Assembly: GCF_028692895.1 (NCBI RefSeq)
Contig: NZ_JAQUWN010000037.1
Location: 1 to 33,960, forward strand
Reading direction: 5' to 3'
DNA from: Pseudodesulfovibrio sp.
GTDB lineage: Bacteria > Desulfobacterota > Desulfovibrionia > Desulfovibrionales > Desulfovibrionaceae
DNA length: 33,960 nt
Shown here: positions 14,499 to 22,679 of the stretch, piece after piece
Numbering within the stretch: position 1 is the stretch's first letter
How the letters are laid out: each line of letters starts with the position of its first letter
Program-made: the position numbers and the translations under genes
Notes under the pieces: generated by a model
What the model saw: only the letters and a program-made list of their open reading frames with translations
Database searches by the model: none
What the model was told of the DNA's origin: nothing

Positions 14499-17384
14499 AT
14501 GCCGGTGGAAGTGGGTTCCCTGTTGACCCTCCTTCATAACATCTGCCTGCTGCTGGCTGCGGTGCTGATTTTCGACATGCTCTCCGGACGGGGGAAGGCG
14601 CGCCTCCCCGCCCTCGGGCAGATGGTCTCCGGTGTCGGGCTGGGGATGATCGGCATACTCATCATGGCCACGCCCTGGTCGCCCGAGCCCGGGGTCATCA
14701 TCGACACACGGACCGTGCTGCTCGGCCTGGGCGGCCTGTTTTTCGGCCCCGGGCCCACCTGGGTGGCCGTGGCCATGACCGGGGCCTACCGCCTGGCCAT
14801 CGGCGGCGCGGGGGCCTGGACCGGCTTCTGGCTGATCCTCCTGGCCGGGGGCACCGGCCTGGCCTGGCGGCAGGTGCGCAGGAAGCCCCTGGCCGACATC
14901 TCGCGGATGGAACTGTTCCTGTTCGGCCTGGTCCTGCACGTTGAGCTGCTGCTCATGGTGCTGGCCCTGCCCCCGGGCATGGCGGAACACGTCCTGCGGC
15001 ACGCGGCGGCTCCGGTGCTCCTGCTCTTCCCGGCATGCACCGTGCTCATGGGCCGGTTCCTGGCCGGCCGGCTCGCCCGCCGCCGCATGGAGGAGCGGCT
15101 TCACGAGAGCGAGGAGATGTTCCGCAAGACCTTCTCCGACCACCTGGCGGTCCAACTGCTCATCGACCCCGCCTCCGGGGACATCCTGGACGCCAACATG
15201 GCCGCGGAGCGGTTCTACGGCTGGTCGCGGGATGTGCTGCGGACCATGCGGATTCAAGATATCAACACCCTGGACGAGGCCAGGGTCGCGTCCATGGTGG
15301 AGCGCGCACGCACCGGCCGCCAGACCCGGTTCGACTTCCAGCACCGCCTCGCCGACGGGGCCACGCGCCATGTGGAGGTGTTCAGCAGTCGGCTCACCGT
15401 GCGCGGCCAGGACATTCTCCATTCCATCATTCACGACGTGACCGCCCGGAGACAGGTCGAGGAGGCCCTTCATGAGAGCGAAAGCCGGCTCCATCTGGCC
15501 GTGGACGGCACGGGCCTCGGGCTTTGGGACTGGGACATTCCGAGCGACGGGCTGGTCTTCAACGAGCACTGGGCCGGGATGCTCGGCTATGCCCTCCCGG
15601 CGCTGCGGCCCATGCACATCTCGACCTGGCGGGACCTTTGCCATGCCGAGGACATGGCCGCGTCGGACGCGAGTCTCCACGAGCATTTTGAAGGGAAGCG
15701 GGAGTTCTTCGAACAGGAGTTCCGAATGCGTCACCGCAGCGGCGAGCTGCTCTGGATGCTGGTCCGGGGAAAGGTGGTGGAGCGAGACGCGGCGGGCCGT
15801 CCGGTCCGCATGATCGGGACCATGGAGGACGTCACCGAGCGGCGGCGGCACCGGGAGGAGATCGAGCGCGAGGTGCAGCGCCGCAAGACTCTCATGGAAA
15901 ACAGCAATGACGGCATCCTCGTCATCGACGGCAAGCACCAGGTGGTGGAGACCAACCGTCGCTTCGCGGAAATGCTGGGCTACACCGAGGCGGAAATCCT
16001 GGGCATGTACACCTGGGAGTACGAGGCGGAGATGGACGAGGCGGCCATCCGGAGCTCCTTCGCCGACCTGAGCGCCGTCAACATGGTCGTCGAGTCCCGG
16101 CACCGGCGCAAGGACGGGACCTGCCTGGACGTGGAGGTCAGCCTCAGCGGTTCCGAGGTCATGGGCGAGGGGCTGGTCATGGCCATAGTCCGGGACATCT
16201 CGGAGCGCAAGCAGGTCCAGGCCGACCTGCGCCGGGAAAAGGAGCGGGCCGAGGCCGCCAACCAGTCCAAGTCCGAGTTCCTGGCCAATATGAGCCACGA
16301 GATACGCACGCCACTGGGCGGCATCCTGGGTATGCTCCAGCTTCTCCAGTCCACGTCCCTTGATCCGGAGCAGGAGGAATACGTCGGCACGGCCGTGCAG
16401 TCCTCCCGGCGGCTCAACCGGCTGCTCACCGACGTCCTGGACCTCTCCCGCGTGGAGGCGGGCAAGCTCTCCCTCCAGGCGAAACCCTTCGCCCTGGCGG
16501 ACGAAGTGGCCCAGGTATGCGAGATGTTCCATCTGGCCAACGCCCGGCAGGCGGTGACACTGGTCTGCCGGGTGGACCCGGCCATTCCGGGCAGGCTGGT
16601 GGGCGACTCCACCCGCCTGGTCCAGGTCCTCGTCAACCTGGTGGGCAACGCCTTCAAGTTCACCGCGTCCGGGGCGATCGTGCTGGAGGCCCAGGGACTG
16701 CCCCCGGCCGCGCCGGGCTCGGCCAGAGTGCTCTTCTCCGTGGAGGATACCGGCCAGGGCATCCCGCCGGAGAAGCTCGGCGCGCTCTTCTCCCCCTTCA
16801 CCCAGGCCCACGAAGGGTGCACCCGCGAGTTTCAGGGCGCCGGCCTCGGGCTGTCCATCTGCAAGCGGCTGGTGGCGCTCATGGGCGGTTCCATCAACCT
16901 CGAATCCGAGCCCGGGGAAGGAACCGTGGTTTTTTTCGCCATCGACTTTCCCCTCCCGTCCGCCGGGCGGGACTTGCCGCCGAAACCGGCCCAGGCCGAC
17001 GGCCCCATCGCGCCCCTGGACATCCTCCTGGCCGAGGACGACCGGGTCAACCACATCGCCACCCGGCGGCTGCTGGAAAAGGACGGGCACCGCGTCGTGG
17101 GCGTGGAGAACGGCCGCGAGGCCCTGGAGGCGCTGCGCGGCGGCGACTTCGACCTCGTGCTCATGGACATCCAGATGCCGCTGATGAACGGCATGGACGC
17201 GGTCCGCGCCATCCGTCGGGGCGAGGCCGGGGAGGACCGCCGCGACATCCCGGTCATCGCCCTGACCGCCTACGCCATGGCCGAGGACAGGGATCGCATC
17301 CTCGCCACGGGCATGAACGGCTACCTTACCAAGCCAATGAACCTGCGCGAACTCCGCGTCATCCTGGCCCAGGTCAAGCGCTAG
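14499..17384 (+). CDS. Hybrid sensor histidine kinase: 5TM-LYT, three PAS, HisKA, HATPase, receiver
   Basis: A 961-aa membrane kinase. Residues 1-195 hold at least five hydrophobic helices, including LLGLGGLFFGPGPTWVAVAM, which fits the LytS-YhcK 5TM sensor. Three PAS domains follow (about 205-325, 330-455, 460-585). The HisKA box MSHEIRTPLGG has the phospho-acceptor His600. The ATPase has N, G1 (EDTGQGIPPEK) and G2 (GAGLGLSICKRLV) boxes. The C-terminal receiver (about 840-958) has acidic residues AEDD and phospho-acceptor Asp890 (LMDIQMP), plus the conserved Thr (LTAYA) and Lys (TKPMN). The start follows AAGGAG (14488-14493). Phosphotransfer would go on to an HPt protein not present here. 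Signal and output are unknown; no response regulator gene lies next to it. Confidence 0.93.
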   Translation: MPVEVGSLLTLLHNICLLLAAVLIFDMLSGRGKARLPALGQMVSGVGLGMIGILIMATPWSPEPGVIIDTRTVLLGLGGLFFGPGPTWVAVAMTGAYRLAIGGAGAWTGFWLILLAGGTGLAWRQVRRKPLADISRMELFLFGLVLHVELLLMVLALPPGMAEHVLRHAAAPVLLLFPACTVLMGRFLAGRLARRRMEERLHESEEMFRKTFSDHLAVQLLIDPASGDILDANMAAERFYGWSRDVLRTMRIQDINTLDEARVASMVERARTGRQTRFDFQHRLADGATRHVEVFSSRLTVRGQDILHSIIHDVTARRQVEEALHESESRLHLAVDGTGLGLWDWDIPSDGLVFNEHWAGMLGYALPALRPMHISTWRDLCHAEDMAASDASLHEHFEGKREFFEQEFRMRHRSGELLWMLVRGKVVERDAAGRPVRMIGTMEDVTERRRHREEIEREVQRRKTLMENSNDGILVIDGKHQVVETNRRFAEMLGYTEAEILGMYTWEYEAEMDEAAIRSSFADLSAVNMVVESRHRRKDGTCLDVEVSLSGSEVMGEGLVMAIVRDISERKQVQADLRREKERAEAANQSKSEFLANMSHEIRTPLGGILGMLQLLQSTSLDPEQEEYVGTAVQSSRRLNRLLTDVLDLSRVEAGKLSLQAKPFALADEVAQVCEMFHLANARQAVTLVCRVDPAIPGRLVGDSTRLVQVLVNLVGNAFKFTASGAIVLEAQGLPPAAPGSARVLFSVEDTGQGIPPEKLGALFSPFTQAHEGCTREFQGAGLGLSICKRLVALMGGSINLESEPGEGTVVFFAIDFPLPSAGRDLPPKPAQADGPIAPLDILLAEDDRVNHIATRRLLEKDGHRVVGVENGREALEALRGGDFDLVLMDIQMPLMNGMDAVRAIRRGEAGEDRRDIPVIALTAYAMAEDRDRILATGMNGYLTKPMNLRELRVILAQVKR

Positions 17385-17550
17385 ACGCCGTTTCCCGCCC
17401 GACCGCGCCTCCCCCCCCGCCAGCCGATGGGGCCCGCCGCTCCCGCCGCACGGCTTGTGAAGGATTCCGCCCCTGGTTGCATTCCCGCCATCAACACGGT
17501 ACGGTGCACACGATCCCCATTCACCCTGTTCTTGCGAGCTATTGATATTC

Positions 17551-18000
17551 ATGAAGATTTACGCCATTTCCGCCTGCCTGCTGTTGTCCCTCCTCGCCTC
17601 CGCCGCCCACGCCCAGGATATCGACTATCTGGCCCGCATGGCCGAGGAGTCGGAGATCAAGGCCATCGCCGTGGTCTCGGACGTCAAGCGCATGGGCGGC
17701 AATCGCGACGGCTCCCTCTTCCAGGTGACCTTCAAGACGGTCTACGGCCAGACGCCGTACATCCCCAATCCGTTCACGGCCTGGTGCAAGACCTACGAGT
17801 ACGCCTGGCAGACGCGGTCCAAGGACATGGTCTACTTCAAGCCGCGCAAGGGACAGCGGGTCTATGTCACCGTGTCCTCCAACGGCGGCTCCATCACCAG
17901 TTTCACGCCGGTCACCGAGGTCCTGGAGGCGGCGGTTCGCAACGAGCCGTACCGGCTGGCCTACCGTCGCGGCGAGGCCTCGGTCCGGCCCAGGGAATGA
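17551..18000 (+). CDS. Exported protein of unknown function (149 aa)
   Basis: I do not recognise a family. The ATG at 17551 gives a clean Sec signal peptide (MKIYAISACLLLSLLASAAHA, cleavage before QDIDYL). An in-frame TTG nine bases upstream is less likely. The mature part of about 128 residues is mixed: IKAIAVVSDVKRMGGNRDGS and FQVTFKTVYGQT suggest a small beta-sandwich of the kind that follows rates of protein or metal transfer in the periplasm, but that is impression only. There is one cysteine in the mature chain (WCKTYEY). No Shine-Dalgarno of note. It stands alone between the hybrid kinase and a bidirectional terminator; the 166 bases upstream show no convincing promoter. Confidence 0.75.
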   Translation: MKIYAISACLLLSLLASAAHAQDIDYLARMAEESEIKAIAVVSDVKRMGGNRDGSLFQVTFKTVYGQTPYIPNPFTAWCKTYEYAWQTRSKDMVYFKPRKGQRVYVTVSSNGGSITSFTPVTEVLEAAVRNEPYRLAYRRGEASVRPRE

Positions 18001-18018
18001 CGATTTCGCTTATCGATA

Positions 18019-18051
18019 AAAAAGGCCGTCCCATTTTGGGGCGGCCTTTTT
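18019..18051. terminator. Bidirectional intrinsic terminator
   Basis: AAAAAGGCCGTCCC (18019-18032) pairs with GGGGCGGCCTTTTT (18038-18051) with a single T-G wobble and a 5-base loop. An A-run on one side and a T-run on the other let it serve both the exported-protein gene (plus) and the UspA gene (minus), which converge here. Confidence 0.88.
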
Positions 18052-18103
18052 GGCTTATCGGAGGGTTGTCGATGTTGGCTGCCGGGCCGGAGAGGGCAGC
18101 CGG

Positions 18104-18985
18104 CTATTTACTGATCCACAGCGCCGAGGATTTCATCTGGCGAAGCAGCCGAACCGTGACCGAGCTCGGGAACATGGCCTCCATGCGACCCTGGGCGGCC
18201 CCGCAGTGGCGGCCGACGCCCACGGCCGAATAGCGGCCTTCGGCCGCCTCCTGGATGGTCGCCTTGACCGGGTTGCCGCCCGTTACCAGCTTCATCTCGA
18301 TGCGCTCCTCGGCCACGCCGTTTTCCGTGAGCTGGGCCAGGGCCGATTCGAAAATGGCGGAGGCCTGCCTGTCCCGATAGCTCTGGGCCACGTGGAACAG
18401 GGTGAAGGTGTGGCGCTCCTCCTCGGCCAGCATGTACCCCGCGTGGTCCACCATGCGCAGGGACGCCTCCGAGCCGTCCAGGCAGAGCAGGATGTCGTGG
18501 CGCGGCCTGGCCGGGGGCTGGCGGCAGATCCAGATGGGAAAGTCGATGTCCTGCCAGAGCATCTCGTGGCAGACCGAGTTCTCGAACACGCCGTCGAACC
18601 AGGTCATGGCCCGCTTGCCCAGCACCAGCGCGTCGTAGAGCCCGCTTCTCGCCTCGTCCACCAGCTCGCGCACCGTTCCCTTGCGCGAGTGGACGACCTT
18701 GGTCTCCACGTTGTTTCCGGTGCAACCCGCAATGTCGCGAATCCAGTTCAGCGCGTCGTCCACGGCCTTGACCCCGCGCGTCCGGGTGTGGGCCTCCATC
18801 TCGTCATACCCCTTGCCGCGCGGCACCAGGTCCTGCTCGTCGATGGCCCAGGACGCCTTGCGCGGGGCCACGTAGAACAGGGTCAGCTTCAGGTCGCAGA
18901 AGTTCTCGAAGACCTCCTCGAGAAACCGGAGGGTGTACGAGGCCGTCCGTTCGTCGCCGATGGCCAGCAGCAGTTCCTTTTGCAT
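18104..18985 (-). CDS. Tandem universal stress protein (two UspA domains)
   Basis: The 293-aa cytoplasmic protein contains two UspA folds in one chain. Domain one (about 1-150) starts KELLLAIGDERTASYTLRFL and ends in DALVLGKRAMTWFDGVFE. Domain two (about 158-293) starts DILLCLDGSEASLRMVDHA and ends GVGRHCGAAQGRMEAMFPSS, an ATP-loop-like GxGx-G...(S)S arrangement. Domain two may bind ATP; domain one lacks the full motif. UspA proteins support survival under starvation and stress. The ATG at 18985 follows AGGAG; the frame is open to 19120, but the added residues are not Usp-like. It is divergent from the NtrY-type kinase. Confidence 0.88.
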   Translation of the reverse strand: MQKELLLAIGDERTASYTLRFLEEVFENFCDLKLTLFYVAPRKASWAIDEQDLVPRGKGYDEMEAHTRTRGVKAVDDALNWIRDIAGCTGNNVETKVVHSRKGTVRELVDEARSGLYDALVLGKRAMTWFDGVFENSVCHEMLWQDIDFPIWICRQPPARPRHDILLCLDGSEASLRMVDHAGYMLAEEERHTFTLFHVAQSYRDRQASAIFESALAQLTENGVAEERIEMKLVTGGNPVKATIQEAAEGRYSAVGVGRHCGAAQGRMEAMFPSSVTVRLLRQMKSSALWISK

Positions 18986-19003
18986 GGGCGCTCCTTTGGG
19001 CCC

Positions 19004-19032
19004 ATTGTGGACGACGCGGCGGGAAAAGACAA
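19004..19032 (-). promoter_or_regulatory. Candidate promoter of the UspA gene
   Basis: On the minus strand TTGTCT (19032-19027) and CACAAT (19009-19004) are 17 bases apart, with four of six matches in each box. Transcription would start near 18997, leaving a very short leader that just covers the AGGAG. Confidence 0.35.
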
Positions 19033-19042
19033 GCGGGGCGGC

Positions 19043-19071
19043 TTGTTCTTTGGGTCCGCTGCTGCTAATCT
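19043..19071 (+). promoter_or_regulatory. Candidate promoter of the NtrY-type kinase gene
   Basis: TTGTTC (19043-19048) and TAATCT (19066-19071) are 17 bases apart. Both boxes are weak, so this is only the best candidate in the 161-bp divergent region. Confidence 0.28.
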
Positions 19072-19146
19072 GAAAAGAGGCGACCCGGCGATGGCGCGCG
19101 GGAAGCACCCCGTCACCCAACAGGACACAGGCCCGCCAGGGATGCC

Positions 19147-21339
19147 ATGACTCCCGATCCCATCCGCATCAATCCGACCACCCGCCACGAGAAACGGCGG
19201 CGCAAGCGGGAATACATCATCGCCCTGGTCTTCCTGCTGCTCATCGTCGGCCTGACCTGGGTCGAGCTCAAATACCTGAGCGGCGACTACTACCTCATCC
19301 TCAACCTGCTCGTCCTCAATGTGGTCCTGCTCCTGGCCATGCTCTTCTACGTGGCGCGCAACGCCGTGCGCCTCATGCTGGAGCGCCGCCGCCGCGTCCT
19401 CGGCTCCAAGCTGCGCACCCGCCTGGTCCTCGCCTTCATCTCGCTCTCCCTCATCCCCACCGCCCTCATCTATCTCGTCTCGGTCAAGTTCGTGCAGACC
19501 TCGGTGGACTACTGGTTCAAGGGCCAGGTGGAGGAGTCCATGGAGCAGGCCCTGGAGCTCGGCCGCGCCTTCTACGGCTCGGCCCAGGAACGCCTGGAGC
19601 GGCGCGGGGCCAACATGATCGACGAGATCGTCAAGAACCAGTACGCCTGGGGCGGCAAGGCCATGGACAAGTTCCTGCGCCAGAAGTTCGAGGAGTACGA
19701 CCTCAGTCTGGTGGGCGTCATCACCCCCGAGGGCAACGAGCAGAACACCCACGCCTCGACCCAGTGGAGCCAGGCCTGGCCCGAGATCAAGGAAAAGATC
19801 GACTGGCAGTCCCTCAAGGCCGACCCGCGCGCCTGGACCACCATCATCCCCAAGCCCGGCAGCGACCTCGTGCTTGGCGTCTCGCCCGTGGACGAGGGCC
19901 GCACCGGCTACCTCATCATCGGCGAGACCGTGGGCCAGGGGCTGCTCCACCGCCTGGACCAGATCGTGCGCGGCCTGGACGAATACAAAAAGCTCAAGAC
20001 CCGCAAATACCCGTGGAAGATGAATCTCTACCTGACCATGGGCGTCATGGCCATGCTCATCATCCTCGGCGCCATCTGGTTCGGGTTCCGCCTGGCCAAG
20101 GAGCTCTCGGCCCCGGTCCAGGCCCTGGCCGCAGGCACCGAACGCATCGCGCGCGGCGACCTTTCCGTGCGCCTGGAGGACCGCTCGGACGACGAACTCG
20201 GTTTCCTGGTCCAGTCCTTTAACCGCATGGCCGCCGACCTGGAACAGAGCCAGATGTCCGTCCAGCAGGCCAACGAACGCCTGGCGCAGCAGAACCAGGA
20301 GCTCGAACGGCGCGGCCAGTACATCGAGGCAGTGCTCAACAACATCACCTCCGGCGTCATCTCCATGGACTCCGAGGGCCGCATCGGCACCGTCAACACC
20401 GCCGCCGAAAACATCCTCGGCGTGCCCGGCGTCCTGCTCATCGGCCGCAAACCCGGCGAACTGCTCTCCGGCGACTTCTCCTCCATGGTCCAGGAGGCCC
20501 TGGACCAACTCGCCGCCAGCCCAGACACCCTCTGGCAACGGCAGATCGACCTGCCCGTGCGCAACCGCACGATCAAGGTCCTGGTCAACATCGTCTCCCT
20601 GCGCAACGTCGGCGGACGCGACGCGGGCACCGTGGCCGTGTTCGAGGACATCACCGAGCTGGAGAAAATCCAGCGCCTCGCCGCCTGGCGCGAAGTCGCC
20701 CGCCGCATCGCACACGAAATCAAGAATCCGCTCACGCCCATCAAGCTCTCGGCGCAGCGCCTCCAACGCAAATACGGCGACGACATCAACGAAAAGACCT
20801 TCGAGGACTGCACCAACCTCATCGTCAACCAGGTGGAACGGCTCCAGAACATGGTCACCGAGTTCTCCGCCTACGCCAAGCTCCCCGAAGTCCAGCCCCG
20901 GCCCGATCACCTGGCCCCGGTCATGGACGAGGTGGTCACCATGTTCGAAAACACCCACCGCGAAATCCGCTGGAACCTCGAATACGACACCCCCATCGAC
21001 CCCTTCCCCTTTGATCGCGAAGCCATCCGCAAGGTCCTCATCAACCTGTTCACCAACGCCGCCGAGGCCCTCAGGGAAAGCCGTGACGGCGAGGTCGAAA
21101 TCCGCGTCCAGCACGACAGGGCCGCAGGACTCGTCGCCATCACCGTGGCCGACAACGGCCCCGGACTGCCCAAGGACTCCTCCCGCCTCTTCGAACCCTA
21201 CTATACCCAGAAAAAAGGCGGCACCGGTCTCGGCCTGACCATCGTGCGCTCCATCGTCGCCGATCACAGCGGGCAGGTCCGCGCCCTGCCCAACCAACCC
21301 TCCGGCACCGTCTTCATCGTGGAGCTGCCCGACGCCTGA
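19147..21339 (+). CDS. ntrY: NtrY-type sensor histidine kinase
   Basis: The 730-aa membrane kinase has the NtrY arrangement. Transmembrane helices lie near 22-42, 50-70, 97-118 and 292-313, with a periplasmic region of about 170 residues between the last two. A HAMP domain follows (SAPVQALAAGTERIARGDLS), then a PAS domain (about 385-490). The HisKA box is VARRIAHEIKNPLTPIKLSA with phospho-acceptor His523, and the ATPase has VADNGPGLP and GGTGLGLTIVRSIV. NtrY kinases phosphorylate NtrX sigma54 activators in nitrogen or redox control. The start at 19147 follows AGGG. The likely partner gene lies 2.8 kb downstream at 24109, separated by an epimerase gene and a minus-strand RHS-like gene. The assigned role in nitrogen sensing is by family only. 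Confidence 0.88.
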   Translation: MTPDPIRINPTTRHEKRRRKREYIIALVFLLLIVGLTWVELKYLSGDYYLILNLLVLNVVLLLAMLFYVARNAVRLMLERRRRVLGSKLRTRLVLAFISLSLIPTALIYLVSVKFVQTSVDYWFKGQVEESMEQALELGRAFYGSAQERLERRGANMIDEIVKNQYAWGGKAMDKFLRQKFEEYDLSLVGVITPEGNEQNTHASTQWSQAWPEIKEKIDWQSLKADPRAWTTIIPKPGSDLVLGVSPVDEGRTGYLIIGETVGQGLLHRLDQIVRGLDEYKKLKTRKYPWKMNLYLTMGVMAMLIILGAIWFGFRLAKELSAPVQALAAGTERIARGDLSVRLEDRSDDELGFLVQSFNRMAADLEQSQMSVQQANERLAQQNQELERRGQYIEAVLNNITSGVISMDSEGRIGTVNTAAENILGVPGVLLIGRKPGELLSGDFSSMVQEALDQLAASPDTLWQRQIDLPVRNRTIKVLVNIVSLRNVGGRDAGTVAVFEDITELEKIQRLAAWREVARRIAHEIKNPLTPIKLSAQRLQRKYGDDINEKTFEDCTNLIVNQVERLQNMVTEFSAYAKLPEVQPRPDHLAPVMDEVVTMFENTHREIRWNLEYDTPIDPFPFDREAIRKVLINLFTNAAEALRESRDGEVEIRVQHDRAAGLVAITVADNGPGLPKDSSRLFEPYYTQKKGGTGLGLTIVRSIVADHSGQVRALPNQPSGTVFIVELPDA

Positions 21340-21429
21340 TGCCCGCCGTCGGACCGTCGATAATGGGCTGGCCTATTGTCCGGCGCCGTGATATTCACCC
21401 CTCTGTCTTTCGAGGGAGGACCAAAGGTC

Positions 21430-22335
21430 ATGAGAGCAATCATCGTCGGCGGGACCGGCTTCATCGGCCGGAACCTGGTGGCCGAACTCAAGGCGCATGA
21501 CTGGGAAATCGTCGTCCTCTCCCGCGCCCCCGGCAAGGTGGCCGAAGTCTTCGGCAAAGGCGTCATCGGCATGCGCGCCGATAACGGCGACTGGCCCGAC
21601 ATGCTCGGTCCCTCCTGCGTCATCGTCAACCTGGCGGGCGAAAACATCGCCGACGGACGATGGACCGCCAAAAAGAAACAACGCATCCTCCTCAGCCGGC
21701 TCGAAGCGGGCGACCGCATCCTCCGCTCCATCCAGCTCGCCGAAAAATCCCCCGCCGCCGTCATCCAGGGCTCGGCCGTCGGCTTCTACGGCCCCCAAGG
21801 CGACCAGCCCGTGGACGAAAACTCCCCCTCCGGCGCCGGCTTCCTCGCCGACGTCTGCCGCCAGTGGGAAGCCTCCACCGCCGCCCTCGATGAAATGGGC
21901 ATCCGACGCTGCGTCGTCCGCACCGGCATGGTCCTCGGCCAAGGCGGCGCGCTCGCCCGTATGCTCCCCGCCTTCCGCCGCTACGTCGGCGGCCCCCTCG
22001 GCTCCGGCAATCAGGGAGTCTCCTGGATTCACATGGCCGACCAGGTCGCCGCCATCCGTTTTCTCATGGAACATCCCGCCGCGCGCGGCCCCTTCAACCT
22101 CACCGCGCCCAACCCCGTCAACTCCGCCACCTTCGCCCAAACCCTCGGCCAAGCCCTCCACCGGCCCGCCAAACTCAAAACCCCCGCCCTCGCACTGCGC
22201 GCACTCTTCGGCGAAATGGCCGACGAAGTTCTCCTCGCCGGACAGTTCGCACTCCCCAATCGCCTCGCCGAATCCGGCTTCACCTTCCAATTCCCAGACC
22301 TCGCCCCCGCCCTGAACAACGCGCTCGGCAACTAG
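21430..22335 (+). CDS. TIGR01777-family epimerase/reductase (YfcH-like, SDR fold)
   Basis: A 301-aa NAD(P)-binding extended short-chain dehydrogenase. The N-terminal dinucleotide loop is GGTGFIGRNL (residues 7-16). It is followed by the family stretches VNLAGENIADGRWTAKKKQR, GSAVGFYGPQGD and GGALARMLPAFRRYVGGPLG, then SWIHMADQVAA. The C-terminal DUF1731-type tail (PNRLAESGFTFQFPDL) is present. Substrate is unknown; YfcH itself has no assigned reaction. The start at 21430 is taken because GAGGGAGGA (21412-21420) precedes it and the dinucleotide loop should lie at the N-terminus; an in-frame GTG at 21376 would add 18 atypical residues. It follows ntrY by 90 bases on the same strand, probably as one transcript. 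Confidence 0.9.
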   Translation: MRAIIVGGTGFIGRNLVAELKAHDWEIVVLSRAPGKVAEVFGKGVIGMRADNGDWPDMLGPSCVIVNLAGENIADGRWTAKKKQRILLSRLEAGDRILRSIQLAEKSPAAVIQGSAVGFYGPQGDQPVDENSPSGAGFLADVCRQWEASTAALDEMGIRRCVVRTGMVLGQGGALARMLPAFRRYVGGPLGSGNQGVSWIHMADQVAAIRFLMEHPAARGPFNLTAPNPVNSATFAQTLGQALHRPAKLKTPALALRALFGEMADEVLLAGQFALPNRLAESGFTFQFPDLAPALNNALGN

Positions 22336-22679
22336 CCGGACCAGGCACGGGGAATGCCTCCGGCGGCCAAGCGGCGTCCGCGAAGACTCGAACGGACACT
22401 GGCCCACGCCGTGTGAACCGCTTGGTGAAGATTTGAAAAGCCTGTCGTTACGGCGTCTGAGACATTGGCAGAGGCAGTGTTCTTGATTTGAAGTTTTGCC
22501 TGCTTCTTTTCTTCAAGAACCCCCCGGCGGGGGCGAGCGGGCAGTCCGTCCCTGCGGACATGAGTCGTTTTGTCGAGCTACGCCCCCGCGAAAGCGGCGA
22601 ATGGTTTCCAAAGGCTCGCCTTTGGCGGGTCCAGGGCAGCGCCCTGGTCTCCCCGAAGGGGCCGCCGGAGGCATTCCTT
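22336..22679. repeat. Structured intergenic block bounded by an 18-bp perfect inverted repeat
   Basis: GGAATGCCTCCGGCGGCC (22351-22368) is repeated as its exact reverse complement at 22660-22677, bounding 327 bases between converging genes. Inside are several hairpins: GCGGGGGCG (22526-22534) with CGCCCCCGC (22582-22590), enclosing GTCCG/CGGAC (22546-22561), then CCAAAGGC/GCCTTTGG, CCAGGGC/GCCCTGG and CCCC/GGGG in a row (about 22608-22660). No gene or good ORF is seen. The 13-base core AATGCCTCCGGCG also occurs inside the RHS-related gene at 2353-2365. It could be REP-like DNA serving as terminator, or a small non-autonomous mobile element. Confidence 0.7.

Noticed and set aside
14364..17552. 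Minus-strand open frame of 1062 codons opposite the hybrid kinase
   Set aside because: Low-complexity G/H/P-rich translation typical of an antisense shadow; the plus strand carries all kinase and receiver motifs.
18889..21297. Minus-strand open frame of about 800 codons opposite ntrY
   Set aside because: Acidic, G/V-rich shadow translation with no ribosome site; ntrY is well supported.
22440..22470. Possible sigma54 promoter (TTGGCAGAGGCAGTGT) near the inverted-repeat block
   Set aside because: The GC doublet is not at the required distance from GG, and no gene starts downstream on that strand.
22336..22679. CRISPR array or tandem repeat in the hairpin-rich block
   Set aside because: The hairpins differ from each other and there are no regular direct repeats or spacers.
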